Position numbers and translations under genes: made by a program
Notes under the pieces: model-generated
Databases searched by the model: none
The model's input: the letters and a program-made list of their open reading frames with translations, nothing else
Told to the model about the DNA's origin: nothing
Assembly (NCBI RefSeq): GCF_900101685.1
Contig: NZ_FMZZ01000013.1
Location: forward strand, 1-64,000
Direction: 5' to 3'
Origin: Actinokineospora iranica
GTDB taxonomy: Bacteria > Actinomycetota > Actinomycetes > Mycobacteriales > Pseudonocardiaceae
DNA length: 64,000 nt
Part shown: positions 42,302 through 51,455 of the stretch, one piece after another
How the letters are laid out: every line of letters begins with the position of its first letter
How positions within the stretch are numbered: position 1 is the first letter of the stretch

Positions 42302-42888
42302 CCGACGTCCACACCCTCGGTTACACCGTCGCCCGTGCTCTCGGCGAGGGCTGGACGGCCATCCCCGGCCACCTCACCGGCCGCCGCGACGCCATCCTCA
42401 CCGGCGACGGCGAAGAGAAGCTGCTGCTGTCGCTGACCTCCGCAGCCGAACCTCGGTTGACGATTCGGGGAACCTTCAGCCCGCAGGAGCAGCGCACCCG
42501 TCCCTGGCACGCCCACGAACACATGATCACGGTGGCCCCGACCCGGGCACCCGGACAGATCGCCGTGGAGATCACCAGACGACTGCTGCCCGACTACCGC
42601 GCCGAGAAGCACACCACCAAGCGGCACGCCGACCTCGCCAGGCAGGAGGAGGCCGCCCGGGTCGACCTGCTGCACGCCCTCGCGCTCGACCACGGCGCGG
42701 GCACAGCCCACTTCCTCCCGGGCGACAACGAGTTCCGCGTCGGGCACTACGACTGCGGCACGCGCGTCAAGGTCACCTCGCACCAGTGGGCGCAGTTCAC
42801 CGCCCGCGTGCCCGCCGAGCTGGCCCGCAAACTCAACGCCTTCCTCGCCGAGCACCTCCCGCAGCACCCCGCCGACAAAGCCGGGTGA
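42298..42888 (+). CDS. Hypothetical protein
   Basis: A 196-residue protein whose ATG overlaps the preceding stop. It has an alpha/beta N-terminal half and a His-rich C-terminal half (LALDHGAGTAHFLPGD, GHYDCGTRVKVTSHQW). There are no clear catalytic motifs. Confidence 0.6.
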   Translation: MTDVHTLGYTVARALGEGWTAIPGHLTGRRDAILTGDGEEKLLLSLTSAAEPRLTIRGTFSPQEQRTRPWHAHEHMITVAPTRAPGQIAVEITRRLLPDYRAEKHTTKRHADLARQEEAARVDLLHALALDHGAGTAHFLPGDNEFRVGHYDCGTRVKVTSHQWAQFTARVPAELARKLNAFLAEHLPQHPADKAG

Positions 42889-42922
42889 CCGCCCGGACCG
42901 TCCACCCGCGCACACCCTGCTC

Positions 42923-42954
42923 ACCGCCACCAGCACCCCGGTGCTGGTGGCGGT
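42923..42954 (+). terminator. 15-bp perfect hairpin with 2-base loop
   Basis: ACCGCCACCAGCACC (42923-42937) is followed by CC and its exact complement (42940-42954), 35 bases after the stop at 42888. Confidence 0.6.
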
Positions 42955-43014
42955 CCCCGTCCTGCACCCCAACGACCACCCGCCTGCTCCACGACAGCCC
43001 AGGAGAGACCCACC

Positions 43015-43968
43015 ATGACCGCTGACGCCATCACCCTGTCCATCAGCACGCCGGAAGGCCTCATCGCCGCGGTGCCGAACGTGCTCGGCTTCCACCCGCA
43101 CGAGTCCATCGTCGTGATCACCGTGACCGCGGAGCACAGCCTCGGCGTCACCCTGCGCATCCCCCTCGACACCGACCCCGACACCATCCTGGACGCGCTG
43201 AACTCCGTCACCGAAACCGGCATCGCCACGGCCATGGTGGTCGTCGTCGGCCCCGGGGCCGCGGCAGACCACGAGCCCGCCTACCGGACGGTGCGCTCCG
43301 CGCTCGAGGGCAACGGCGTCGTCGTGGCGGCCGGGCTCTGGGCCCAGGCCACCACAGGCAACCAGCGCTGGTCCAGCTACGACAACCCCGCCCTGCACGG
43401 CACGACCTCCGACTCCTCCGCCACCCTGCTCAGCGCCGAACTCGCGATGCGGGGCCTGCGCGTCCACGACTCAATCCATGAGCTGGCCGCGTTGCTGGCC
43501 CCCGAACCCGCCGACGTGCTGCGGGCCCGCGGTCACCAGGCCGCCGCCCTGGCCGAGGACGGCCACACCGGGGACGTGAACGACCTCGTGCGGCTCGTCG
43601 AACAGACCGCCGCCGACCCCGCCGCACCCCTGACGATGGACCTGCCGCGCCTGGCGCTGGCCCTGACGGCGCGGGACGCGCCGAACGTCTGCGCCACGTT
43701 GGTCGTCGAGGGGCACGGTCGCGCTGTCGAGCACGTGATGACCCTCCTCGCCCGCGGGCTGCCCGACCGGTTCCGCGCGTGCGCTGCCGCCCTCGCCGCC
43801 CTCGCCGCCTACGACAACGGCAACGGCGCCTTCGCCCGGCTGTGCGTCGAGGCCGCACTGGAGGCAGACCCCGCCCACATGCTGGCGCAGCTGATGAACG
43901 CGGTCATCGCCTCCAGCTTTCCGCCGCACGAACTGCGCAAGCTGCTGCACGAGGCGGTGGCGGCGTGA
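43015..43968 (+). CDS. DUF4192-family protein
   Basis: A 317-residue protein with ATG 43015 after AGGAGAGA. The start (ISTPEGLIAAVPNVLGFHPH, then ESIVVITV) is the signature of the actinobacterial DUF4192 family, whose function is unknown. The normal family length and several helical C-terminal repeats (LARLCVEAALEADPAHMLAQ-like) are present. It overlaps the next gene by GTGA. Confidence 0.75.
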   Translation: MTADAITLSISTPEGLIAAVPNVLGFHPHESIVVITVTAEHSLGVTLRIPLDTDPDTILDALNSVTETGIATAMVVVVGPGAAADHEPAYRTVRSALEGNGVVVAAGLWAQATTGNQRWSSYDNPALHGTTSDSSATLLSAELAMRGLRVHDSIHELAALLAPEPADVLRARGHQAAALAEDGHTGDVNDLVRLVEQTAADPAAPLTMDLPRLALALTARDAPNVCATLVVEGHGRAVEHVMTLLARGLPDRFRACAAALAALAAYDNGNGAFARLCVEAALEADPAHMLAQLMNAVIASSFPPHELRKLLHEAVAA

Positions 43969-44210
43969 ACCCGGGGCAGGCAGAGCCTGCGACTCAGCAG
44001 ACCGAGCACGACCCCTTCGCCGTGACCGAGACACCCGACCACGTGGCCGTCCGATCCTCTTCTGACGCGGAGATCATCGTGACCACCGGCGAGGACGGCG
44101 CCCTGCTCGTCGAAGTCGTGCACCCGTGCGACTGGCCCGAATCCGCAGCGGGACCGGAAGACACCCGGGTGTGGGTCAACGACGGCCTGGTTTACCCGGC
44201 CGCTTCCTGA
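43965..44210 (+). CDS. Small hypothetical protein (81 aa)
   Basis: A GTG overlapping the DUF4192 stop starts an 81-residue acidic protein (DAEIIVTTGEDGALLVEVVH). Translational coupling is the main support. Family unknown. Confidence 0.5.
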   Translation: MNPGQAEPATQQTEHDPFAVTETPDHVAVRSSSDAEIIVTTGEDGALLVEVVHPCDWPESAAGPEDTRVWVNDGLVYPAAS

Positions 44211-44285
44211 CCGCCCACCCAGTGTGACGGCAGGAACGGCAGCGCGCTCAGGTCCTGCTCCGTCGTGGTGGACCGCAACGACCCT

Positions 44286-44345
44286 GCAGGAGGTGGTGGG
44301 GTGGCGCAAGCGAAAAGCAGCTTGCCCCACCCCACCACCTCCTGC
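44286..44345 (+). repeat. Long hairpin with GCAAG/CTTGC core
   Basis: 19-base arms at 44286-44304 and 44327-44345 (GCAGGAGGTGGTGGGGTGG and complement) continue, after one C/C mismatch, into GCAAG/CTTGC (44306-44310, 44321-44325). It lies 55 bases before the next start. Confidence 0.7.
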
Positions 44346-44400
44346 GACCGGGTCGCGCTCCACCACAACGGAGCAGACGACACGACGTAAGGAGAGCCGC

Positions 44401-44622
44401 ATGTGGAACTCGCTGCTGGGAGCCCTGGCCATCGAGGGGATGGTGCTGCTCGGCCTCATCCTGGTGCCCGGAGCACCGAAGTTGATCGACGCGATCAGCG
44501 ACCGCATCCGCCACGGCGCCCACTACCCCGTCGAGCACGAGGGGAACGAGGCCGTCGACGACGAGGAGCGCGAGCCCGCAGCGCCGGTCGCCTCCGCCAA
44601 GCCCGGCAAGGCCGCTGCCTGA
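44401..44622 (+). CDS. Small single-pass membrane protein (73 aa)
   Basis: ATG 44401 follows TAAGGAGA. Residues 4-24 (SLLGALAIEGMVLLGLILVP) form a hydrophobic helix. The remainder is charged and then Ala/Pro-rich, presumably cytosolic. It could be a transfer-channel accessory or membrane anchor, given the SpdB-like gene 600 bases downstream. Confidence 0.55.
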   Translation: MWNSLLGALAIEGMVLLGLILVPGAPKLIDAISDRIRHGAHYPVEHEGNEAVDDEEREPAAPVASAKPGKAAA

Positions 44623-44681
44623 TCAGCGCCACGAGCACCCAGCACCCCAGCTCCCGCCCCGCCATGATCAGGAGGCACGCA

Positions 44682-45137
44682 GTGACCTACCAGTGGGCCA
44701 TCGTCGGCGGCACCCAGCCCTGCCGCACCGTCACCCACCACCACTACGCCGAGACCGTGCGGCTGTGCGCGGCGATGACCGGCATCGGCATGGCGCACGC
44801 CACCACCTTCCCGTCCTTCCCCGACAGCGACCACCTCGCCGACGCGGACTTCCGCGACGAGCGGCCCGTCACCGACCGGTCCCGCGCCTACCTGCGCGCC
44901 CTGCGCGCGATCCAGGTCGACCACGGCAGCCACGGCCGCGACCGCGTCCCCGGCATCCCCAGCCACAAGCTGTCCAGCGCGGACCACTGGCACGTCACCG
45001 CGCCGGAGTGCATCGAGGCACTCGCCGCCTACGACGCGGCCCGCAGGACGGGCTTTCCCCTCCCTGCGCGACTGGCCGACGACATCGTGCCCTTCCTCCG
45101 CCACGCAGCCCGGAGCAGCGGCTTCCGGGTCAGCTGA
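44682..45137 (+). CDS. Hypothetical protein
   Basis: A 151-residue protein from GTG 44682 after AGGAGG; an in-frame ATG at 44664 is less well placed. It is His-rich (CRTVTHHHYAETVRLCAAM; HKLSSADHWHVTAPECIEAL). Unknown family. Confidence 0.55.
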   Translation: MTYQWAIVGGTQPCRTVTHHHYAETVRLCAAMTGIGMAHATTFPSFPDSDHLADADFRDERPVTDRSRAYLRALRAIQVDHGSHGRDRVPGIPSHKLSSADHWHVTAPECIEALAAYDAARRTGFPLPARLADDIVPFLRHAARSSGFRVS

Positions 45138-45257
45138 CCCACGCCGCTTCAGCAGGTCCCCGCCGCCGTCCTGCTTCACGCCCGGTGGCGGGGGCCTGCC
45201 GTGCATCCCTGCATTCCCCGCGCCCGCCGCCGGGCGCACACCCCCGAGGAGCCAGCC

Positions 45258-46217
45258 GTGACGTCTGTCCTCACCCCCGAAAAGACCGAGAAGATCATCG
45301 CCTTCGCCCGTGACACCCGGGCCGCGACCGGCCGGGTCCCCGGCCGCCGAACCCTGGCCCGCGAGTTCGCGGTGTCCGAGTACGCCCTGCGCTCGCTGAA
45401 CCTGCGCGACCTCCTCGCCCGCACCGAGAAGACGCAGCGCCGAGCCCTCCTGCACTCCACCCCGCCGCTGACGGTGCCCCTGCAGCGCGGACCGCGCCGC
45501 GCAGGCATCCGCCTCACGCCGCCCGCCAACCAACCGCCCCAGCAGGAGAGGCCGCCGGAACCCGGACAACCGCCTGGTGCCGACAACGCGACCGCCGGCG
45601 AGGCACCCGCAGCGGACCTCCCGGACGAATCGCTGCCCAGCAAGCCCGCCGCGGCCCCCGAGGTCACCCCCGAGGCAGCCGTGGAGATGCCGCCGGAGGC
45701 GCAGGAAACGACGCAGGAGCCGCCGATCGCGCCGATCCTCCCCGTCCCGGAGCGGGGCGTTGCCCGCTGGCCGCTGCTGTTCATGGCCGCCCCCGCCGGT
45801 GTGGCGATCTGGGGCGGCTGGGTGGAGCTGGGCAGGATGGCCGGGTTCGGGCCGGTCAACCTGTTGCCCGGCCTGCTCGACCAGGTCACCCTCGACCTGG
45901 CCATCACCCTGCCCGTCGGCCTGGAGGTCTACGCCGCCTACGCCATGCTCGTCTGGCTCGGCGGCAGCGCCCAGACCCCGCAAGCCCGGCGCTTCGCCGC
46001 CGTGTCCGCGGTGGTCTCCCTCGTCCTCGGCTCAGCCGGGCAGATCGCCTACCACCTCATGGCCGCCGCCGGGATCACCCGCGCCCCGTGGCCGATCACC
46101 GCCGCCGTCGCCGTCCTGCCCGTCGCCGTGCTCGGCATGGGCACCGCCCTCGCCCACCTCGTGCACAAACCACGACGAGCCCCGGCGACGCCCACCGTTC
46201 CCCTGGAGGCCGCATGA
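45258..46217 (+). CDS. spdB: SpdB-like (DUF2637) membrane protein with HTH-like N-terminus
   Basis: A 319-residue protein from GTG 45258 after GAGGAGCC. Residues 1-60 look like a small helical DNA-binding part (LAREFAVSEYALRSLNLRDL) and residues 80-170 are a Pro/Glu-rich linker. Residues 180-305 hold four hydrophobic helices with GFGPVNLLPGLLDQ, ITLPVGLEVYAAYAMLVWL and GSAGQIAYHLMAAAGITRAP. This matches the DUF2637/SpdB spread proteins of Streptomyces plasmids, which act in spread of plasmid DNA along mycelium. It overlaps the next gene by ATGA. Confidence 0.75.
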   Translation: MTSVLTPEKTEKIIAFARDTRAATGRVPGRRTLAREFAVSEYALRSLNLRDLLARTEKTQRRALLHSTPPLTVPLQRGPRRAGIRLTPPANQPPQQERPPEPGQPPGADNATAGEAPAADLPDESLPSKPAAAPEVTPEAAVEMPPEAQETTQEPPIAPILPVPERGVARWPLLFMAAPAGVAIWGGWVELGRMAGFGPVNLLPGLLDQVTLDLAITLPVGLEVYAAYAMLVWLGGSAQTPQARRFAAVSAVVSLVLGSAGQIAYHLMAAAGITRAPWPITAAVAVLPVAVLGMGTALAHLVHKPRRAPATPTVPLEAA

Positions 46218-46765
46218 CGGCGCTCCCAGCGTTCGACGACGAGCCACTCAACCGGCACAGGTGGATCACCACCTACGACCACCAGCGCAGCTACATCCTG
46301 CCCACCACCGTGGACACCAACATCCCGCCCGCAGGCTCCCTGGGCGGTTTCGGGGCGCACGACTGGGCACGCGGGCATCTGGTCGAACTCCACCAGCGCC
46401 TAGGCGGCACGCCGGTCTCGCTGCACTACCAGGAGCTGGACAGCGGGAACCCCGTCAGGAACCCCGTCGGCCAGGAAGTCACGGTCACTCTTCGCGACGA
46501 ACGCGGGGACGTCGTCACCGTCGTGTCCCGTACGGAGAACTGGCCCTTCGGACCGCGCGGCGACCACTGGGAGCTTGCCGTCGACGGCGTCCGCCCCCGC
46601 GGTGGGCTGCACACCTACCCGCCCACGTTGCCATACTTGGCTTTCCTCGTGTACCTGCACCTCGGCAGGCGGCTGGGCCCCGCTCCGCACGACGCGCTCC
46701 CCGCACCGCTGGCACGGTTCCTTCCACCCACCCGCACCGACCCGGCCCTCGGTGGTCGGCCATGA
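46214..46765 (+). CDS. Hypothetical protein of the spdB-primase operon
   Basis: A 183-residue protein coupled by 4-base overlaps to both neighbours. It is rich in Trp and Arg, with YDHQRSYILPTTVDTNIP and RTENWPFGPRGDHWELAVDG. No family recognised; the operon context suggests transfer or replication. Confidence 0.6.
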   Translation: MTALPAFDDEPLNRHRWITTYDHQRSYILPTTVDTNIPPAGSLGGFGAHDWARGHLVELHQRLGGTPVSLHYQELDSGNPVRNPVGQEVTVTLRDERGDVVTVVSRTENWPFGPRGDHWELAVDGVRPRGGLHTYPPTLPYLAFLVYLHLGRRLGPAPHDALPAPLARFLPPTRTDPALGGRP

Positions 46766-47745
46766 CCACGGCCAGGCTTTCCGGCCAGGTGCGATTGCGG
46801 GCCGCCCGCGCCCGCACCTGGCGGCGGACCGCACCGCCGCGCCTGATGGGCCACGCCCTGGCCGCCGCCCGCCGCGGGATGGCTGTCTTCCCGCTGTGGC
46901 CGCGGTCGAAGACCCCGTCCCTGCACGGTCGGCGCGACTGCGACGGCACCGGGGTGTGCTCCGCCGGGCACCTGGGCTGGGAGCAGCGCGCCACAACCGA
47001 CCCGGACCTCATCCGACACTGGTGGAGCGAGTCCCCGTCGAGCAACATCGGCGTGGCCTGCGGTCCCAGCCGCATCTACGTCCTCGACCTCGACACCGCC
47101 CACGGCGAGCAAGCCCCCGAACCCTGGACAGGCGCGCGCCACGGCCGCGACGTCCTCGCCCAACTCGCCGAGCAAGCCGGGCAGCCCACCCCGGCCACCT
47201 TCACCGTCCGCACCCCGACCGGCGGCCTGCACCTGTACTTCCGGGTCCCCGCCGACAGCCCGCTGCGCAACACGACCGGACGCGTCGGGTGGCGCATCGA
47301 CAGCCGCGGACAAGGCGGACTGGTCGTCGCCCCAGGATCGTTACGCCGCAACGGCAGCTACACCGTCGCCCACCGCGGACCGATCGAGCCGCTGCCTGCA
47401 TGGGTGGCGGACAAGGTCGCCCCGCCCCTGCGGCCCGAGCCTGAACCGGAACCGCTCGCCCCGACCACCCCGCTCTCGGACATCCGACGCCGGCGGTACT
47501 TGGAGACCGTCTGCGCCGGAGTGGCACACGCCCCGCCGCGCACCGCTCACGACGCCCTCGTCCGCGCCGCCTACACCCTCGGGCGTCTGGTCGCGGGCGG
47601 CGAGTTCACCGACGACGACGCCCGCGCCAGCCTGCACATCGCCGCCCACCACCGGCGCATTCCCGCTCATGAAGCCGACGCCGCCGTCACCGACGGCATG
47701 ACCGCGGGCAGCCGGTACCCCCGACAGCTCGAAGACCGCAACTGA
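46762..47745 (+). CDS. Bifunctional DNA primase/polymerase (AEP/Prim-Pol)
   Basis: A 327-residue protein. The N-terminal 220 residues match the Prim-Pol domain of actinobacterial plasmids: ARRGMAVFPLWPRSKTP, the metal-binding YVLDLDTAHG, FTVRTPTGGLHLYFRVP and the IDSRGQGGLVVAPGS box. Asp residues of DLD probably bind metal. It would make primers for element replication. Coupled to the preceding gene by ATGA. No helicase domain is fused. Confidence 0.8.
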   Translation: MTTARLSGQVRLRAARARTWRRTAPPRLMGHALAAARRGMAVFPLWPRSKTPSLHGRRDCDGTGVCSAGHLGWEQRATTDPDLIRHWWSESPSSNIGVACGPSRIYVLDLDTAHGEQAPEPWTGARHGRDVLAQLAEQAGQPTPATFTVRTPTGGLHLYFRVPADSPLRNTTGRVGWRIDSRGQGGLVVAPGSLRRNGSYTVAHRGPIEPLPAWVADKVAPPLRPEPEPEPLAPTTPLSDIRRRRYLETVCAGVAHAPPRTAHDALVRAAYTLGRLVAGGEFTDDDARASLHIAAHHRRIPAHEADAAVTDGMTAGSRYPRQLEDRN

Positions 47746-47797
47746 CGCGGCCAGAGCCCTCAGCACCTCCTGATCCGACTACACAAGGGAGACCCCC

Positions 47798-48250
47798 ATG
47801 CCCGAGGACATCCCCGATCGGCCCTACTTCGTCGTCCCGGCACCGCTGCGGCTGTGGACGAGGGAATGGGTCCCGTCCCCCGCCGTGAGCATGGTCATCG
47901 ACGGCCCCTCCGGGGCGGTCGAGCTGCGGCTGCGTCCCGACCTCATCGACACCCCCATCGGCGGCACGTCGATCCAGTACCACTCCCGCACACCCCGCGC
48001 GATGACCACCACGCACCAGGACTGCCTGTTCCTCGGCGGAGCCACCTGCTACTCCGACGGCACCGCCTTGGCCCCAGGCAACCAAATCGACGCGTGGGTC
48101 CGGTCAGGCCAGGGACAGGACGTCGTCGACGAACTGGTCCACCGCTACTTCGCCGAGTGGCCGGCCGATCGAGTCGAACCAGGCCCCGCCGAGGCTCCCG
48201 ACTCGCGCCCCGACGAGCAGGCGCCGCCTCCCGACACCGAGCGGCCATGA
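47798..48250 (+). CDS. Hypothetical protein
   Basis: A 150-residue acidic protein with ATG 47798 after AAGGGAGA. It is beta-rich ([20 protein letters not shown]), followed by [12 protein letters not shown] and a Pro-rich disordered tail. Unknown family. Confidence 0.55.
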   Translation: MPEDIPDRPYFVVPAPLRLWTREWVPSPAVSMVIDGPSGAVELRLRPDLIDTPIGGTSIQYHSRTPRAMTTTHQDCLFLGGATCYSDGTALAPGNQIDAWVRSGQGQDVVDELVHRYFAEWPADRVEPGPAEAPDSRPDEQAPPPDTERP

Positions 48251-48355
48251 CCACACGCCTCCACCCGGAGCCGGGTGGAAAGAGCAAGAGCGGGATGGGA
48301 CGGGGGAAGAGGGATCGGGGACAACCCCGGGGGCCCGCCGACCTGCTCCGACCGT

Positions 48356-48467
48356 ATCAGCCCGCCAGGGTTCGCGCCGATGAACCCGGCCAAAAAGACG
48401 GCCGGAACCCCCGCCGCCCTTCGGCCCTGACACGGGCTGATCCGGCGCTCCGCAGATCGACAGCCCC
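48356..48467 (+). ncRNA. Candidate structured RNA element, copy 2 of 2
   Basis: The core repeats copy 1 (8545-8660) almost exactly, including the CCGGCC-AAAAAGAC-GGCCGG hairpin (48386-48405) and the CAGATCGACAGCCCC tail. The outer stem pairs ATCAGCCCGCCAGGG (48356-48370) with 48425-48441; its sequence differs from copy 1, yet it still pairs with a small bulge. It ends 74 bases before ssb on the same strand, so an ssb leader role is possible. Confidence 0.55.
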
Positions 48468-48540
48468 CCGGGGCCGCCCCCGCTCTGCTTCGGCAGGGCG
48501 GGGGACGGTGCTCGGCAACCACATCACGAAGGAGTCCACC

Positions 48541-48993
48541 ATGGCCGGAGAGACCACCATCACCGTCGTCGGCAACCTGACCGCCGACCCGGAGCTGCGC
48601 TTCACCCAGTCCGGAGTGGCCGTCGCCAACTTCACCGTCGCGTCCACCCCGCGCACCTTCGACCGGCAGAGCAACGAATGGCGCGACGGCGAGGCGCTGT
48701 TCCTGCGCTGCACCGTCTGGCGCCAGGTCGCGGAGAACGTGGCCGAGTCGCTGACCCGCGGCACCCGCGTCATCGTCCAGGGCAACCTCCGGCAGACCAG
48801 CTACACGACCCGCGAGGGCGAGAAGCGCACCGGCTACGAGCTCGACGTGACCGAGATCGGCGCGTCGCTGACCTTCGCCACCGCCGAGGTCACCAAGGTC
48901 TCCCGCACCAACGGCGCGACCAGGACCGCGGTCGCCGAGGACCCGTGGGCGTCCCTGCCCTCGGCCAAGCCCGAGTTGGCCGCCGTCAGCTAA
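48541..48993 (+). CDS. ssb: Single-stranded DNA-binding protein
   Basis: A 150-residue protein with the OB-fold pattern of bacterial [57 protein letters not shown] and [12 protein letters not shown]. The C-terminal acidic DDDxPF tip of chromosomal SSB is absent (it ends AAVS), as in many plasmid-encoded SSBs. ATG follows GAAGGAG. It probably coats transferred or replicating single strands, alongside the DprA-like and relaxase proteins. Confidence 0.9.
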   Translation: MAGETTITVVGNLTADPELRFTQSGVAVANFTVASTPRTFDRQSNEWRDGEALFLRCTVWRQVAENVAESLTRGTRVIVQGNLRQTSYTTREGEKRTGYELDVTEIGASLTFATAEVTKVSRTNGATRTAVAEDPWASLPSAKPELAAVS

Positions 48994-49000
48994 GCCCCGC

Positions 49001-49156
49001 CCGGCGGGCTGGCCGGACCCGCGTCCCGGCCAGCCCGCCGGTTCCACCCGCTGTCTCTCTGGCGGAGCGAGGCGCGCGCCGACCCCCACGGCGCTGCCGC
49101 CCGCTCACCCCGCGACCGGGCGCGCTGCCTGCCCCCGGCAGCCGCGCCCGGTCGCG
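49001..49156 (+). terminator. Two successive G+C hairpins after ssb
   Basis: CCGGCGGGCTGGCCGG (49001-49016) pairs with 49026-49041, beginning 8 bases after the ssb stop. CGCGACCGGGCGCG (49111-49124) pairs with 49143-49156, with CTGCC/GGCAG extending the stem inward. Confidence 0.6.
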
Positions 49157-49192
49157 GGCCTGCCCCGCACACCCGCGCAGGAGGTCGTTTCC

Positions 49193-49576
49193 GTGCGTTC
49201 CTTTCCTCCCGGCACCGACGAGCACGACCTCGCCGTAAACTTCGGCGGGCTTCGGTACGGAATGTTCTTCGGGCCCGCACCGACCCGAGGCAGGCCACCC
49301 GCCTCTCCACCTCCCGCCGCCAGGAGCGTGGAGGACAGCGCGTGCCCGCTGTGCCGGTTCTGGCGCCGCTTCCGCGACGCCTGCGACGGCCACCGCGGCT
49401 ACTCGTTCCAGTACGAGCCCGGCGGCCCGGTGCGCCGGATCGAGTGCCCGCTCTGCCGCGAGGACTGGCACCGCGACCTCGCGTGGTTCCGCTTCGCCCT
49501 GCGCGACCCCGCCGCCGCCGCGGCGGACCTGCGCACGCGAGCGCACCAGACCCTGGCCACCCTGGACGCGGGCTGA
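49193..49576 (+). CDS. Zinc-binding hypothetical protein
   Basis: A 127-residue protein from GTG 49193 after AGGAGG. Two Cys pairs (CPLCRFWRRFRDAC and ECPLCREDWH) about 40 residues apart suggest a zinc ribbon. The C-terminal part is an Ala-rich helix. It is typical of the small Cys proteins in this backbone. Confidence 0.6.
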   Translation: MRSFPPGTDEHDLAVNFGGLRYGMFFGPAPTRGRPPASPPPAARSVEDSACPLCRFWRRFRDACDGHRGYSFQYEPGGPVRRIECPLCREDWHRDLAWFRFALRDPAAAAADLRTRAHQTLATLDAG

Positions 49577-49719
49577 TGAGCGCCCCCGGTCGCCCGCACC
49601 CCGGCGCGCAACCAGCTCGCCGCGGCCCTGCGACGCGCGGGCCCCGGCAGCCAGGCGGTACCCGGGACCTGGGCAAACCTGCCGGAAATCGTCGTACCCC
49701 TGCACTACCCTCGGAAGAC

Positions 49720-50175
49720 ATGAGGAGCAGCCATCTCGTCATCTTCTTCCGATGGATCGGCGCAGCCGGCATGGGCAGCTACGCCGGAGCAGCCGCAGCC
49801 GGACTCATCGCCGTGGTCACCGGCCGAGTGTTCGCACCCACCAGCCACTGGCCGCAAGCGCTGCCCGGCCTGATGCTGCTGGGAGCAGCTCTCACCGCGG
49901 GCGCGGTCGTGCTCACCCGCCAGTGGCTCTTCCCCCGGATCACCCGACGCCGGGCACTCCGGGGCGCCGCCGCCGGAGCCGTCCTCACCCCGCTCACCGT
50001 CACCATCAGCTACCTCGAAGACATCGCCTGGGTCGTGCTCCTGCTGATGGCGATCGGCTGGCTCATCGCCTGCTTCACCTGGCTCCGCTGGTTTCGCGCG
50101 ACCCGCAACGGCACCGTCACCCCGGCCCCCCGCCGCTCCACCGTCGACCACGGCGCGACGGCCGCCCGACGCTGA
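49720..50175 (+). CDS. Multi-pass membrane protein
   Basis: I chose ATG 49720 (151 residues) after GGAAGA because the in-frame region back to 49576 is low-complexity Pro/Arg. Four hydrophobic stretches are visible (SYAGAAAAGLIAVVTGRVF, ALPGLMLLGAALTAGAVVL, GAAAGAVLTPLTVTISY, IAWVVLLLMAIGWLIACFTW). No family recognised; it may be part of the transfer apparatus. Confidence 0.55.
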   Translation: MRSSHLVIFFRWIGAAGMGSYAGAAAAGLIAVVTGRVFAPTSHWPQALPGLMLLGAALTAGAVVLTRQWLFPRITRRRALRGAAAGAVLTPLTVTISYLEDIAWVVLLLMAIGWLIACFTWLRWFRATRNGTVTPAPRRSTVDHGATAARR

Positions 50176-50185
50176 CGCCGGCAAC

Positions 50186-50222
50186 CAAGGGAGGGGCGGG
50201 CCGCCGGCCCGCCCCTCCCTTG
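50186..50222. terminator. Bidirectional terminator-like palindrome
   Basis: CAAGGGAGGGGCGGGCC (50186-50202) and its exact complement (50206-50222) lie between two converging genes, with TCTTTC following on the right. Well placed to stop transcription both ways. Confidence 0.7.
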
Positions 50223-50233
50223 TCTTTCGCTCG

Positions 50234-50782
50234 TCAGCCCGCCCAAGCTGGGGACGACGTCGGGCCCATCCCGTCGACCCCGCCAGATGGGGCAGGCGCA
50301 TCAGCCACCGCCTCCGGCCCGTCCGCTTCCGGCACCGGTGTGGAGGCGCTCTCGCGCGAGGCGACCTGTGCCGCGGGCTCGTCGCGTCCTGCCGCCTGCC
50401 GACCTTCGCCGATCAACTTCCGCGCCGCCTTCTCACTCAACTCGAGCAGCTCGCCGACCTGCTCGACGGTGCGGTCCGACTCGTGAATGGACAGCGCGGC
50501 CCTGGCCTGCTCCGCCTCCTGCTCGGCCACCACCCGATCCCGCTTCTCCCGCAGCTCCGCGATGGCCCGCTCCAACGGCCGGACCCGCTCCTCGCACTCC
50601 GCCTCCGCCGCCACGATCTTCTGCCCGGCATCAAAGTAGGCGCCCAGCCCGGCCACCACCGCGGCCTCCCGGTCGCGCTGCAGCGCCAACTGCGAGGCGT
50701 ACCGGGCCCGCGCCGCCTCCAGCTCGCGGCTCACCCGCGTCGACCGACGCCCTCGGCGCGTCGGCTTCGTCGACTCGACCAT
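50234..50782 (-). CDS. Coiled-coil basic/acidic protein, possible relaxosome accessory
   Basis: A 182-residue protein. ATG 50782 follows GGGGGTGAC; upstream in-frame sequence is unlikely to be coding. A basic N-terminus (TKPTRRGRRSTRVSRELEA) is followed by about 90 residues of heptad-like coiled coil (ERAIAELREKRDRVVAEQEA) and an HTH-like LLELSEKAARKLIGEG. The tail is Pro/Ser-rich. A DNA-binding accessory of the relaxase is a reasonable guess from position, but it is divergent from the relaxase. Confidence 0.5.
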   Translation of the reverse strand: MVESTKPTRRGRRSTRVSRELEAARARYASQLALQRDREAAVVAGLGAYFDAGQKIVAAEAECEERVRPLERAIAELREKRDRVVAEQEAEQARAALSIHESDRTVEQVGELLELSEKAARKLIGEGRQAAGRDEPAAQVASRESASTPVPEADGPEAVADAPAPSGGVDGMGPTSSPAWAG

Positions 50783-50877
50783 GTCACCCCCGTAACTCGT
50801 GCTCCGTCGACCCCCACCACCCACGCTAGCCGCAACGAGGCACCACGAGCCTGCCCGCACGAAACCCCCGGCAACGG

Positions 50878-50943
50878 CGAAGGCGTGCCCCACAACAGCA
50901 GGACACGCCTTCGGTGCTCGACCACACAAGCCCCGAGGGGCTT
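50878..50943. repeat. Pair of small hairpins
   Basis: CGAAGGCGTG (50878-50887) pairs with 50904-50913, and AAGCCCC-GA-GGGGCTT lies at 50928-50943. They are just upstream of the coiled-coil gene on the other strand and could be part of an origin-like region. Confidence 0.45.
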
Positions 50944-51209
50944 TCCACCGCAAGCGGCGGATTCGCCAAAAATGCGGTCAAACCATGTCGGCCCACAGGG
51001 CATCAGTAACCCCGACCGACCCCGTCAGTCTACCCGGTCCGGCCTCGCTGCCTGCCACAACCGCAGACCATGACGCCCAGCATCGCGCCATGCCTTCACC
51101 GAACGCGCGACACAGTCGGCCTGCCCGACCGCCGCGCGCCTCACCCATGCGCGTGCAGTGGTCACCTCAGGCCCCTGTTTTTCCATTGTCTTATGTCGCC
51201 ACAGCCGCC

Positions 51210-51268
51210 TCAAGGAAATATTTAAAAACTTTTCTCCTACGTCGAAAACTTCCTAAATATTTCCTTGA
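51210..51268. repeat. A+T-rich inverted repeat, 15-bp arms
   Basis: TCAAGGAAATATTTA (51210-51224) and its exact complement (51254-51268) flank a 29-base spacer that itself contains two AAAACTT motifs. The A+T content is exceptional for this window. Confidence 0.7.
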
Positions 51269-51455
51269 CCCGACTGCTGCGACACAAGGATTAACAGGCA
51301 CAGGGGGTCGGGAAGAAAAACGGATGCCGACAAATAAAGCCGGGGGTCGGTTTACGTCGCAGGCGCACCTCGCGACCTCAAAAGCGCTGGTCAGAAGCCC
51401 TTGTTCGCATGTGAAGCAGATCCCAGAAAAAGCGCACGAAAATAGCCTTGAAAAC

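Noticed and set aside
45577-47745. Long + strand open frame of about 720 residues over the spdB region
   Set aside because: Its first half is in a shadow frame of the SpdB-like gene (Pro/Arg-rich nonsense); only the last 327 codons, the Prim-Pol, are real.
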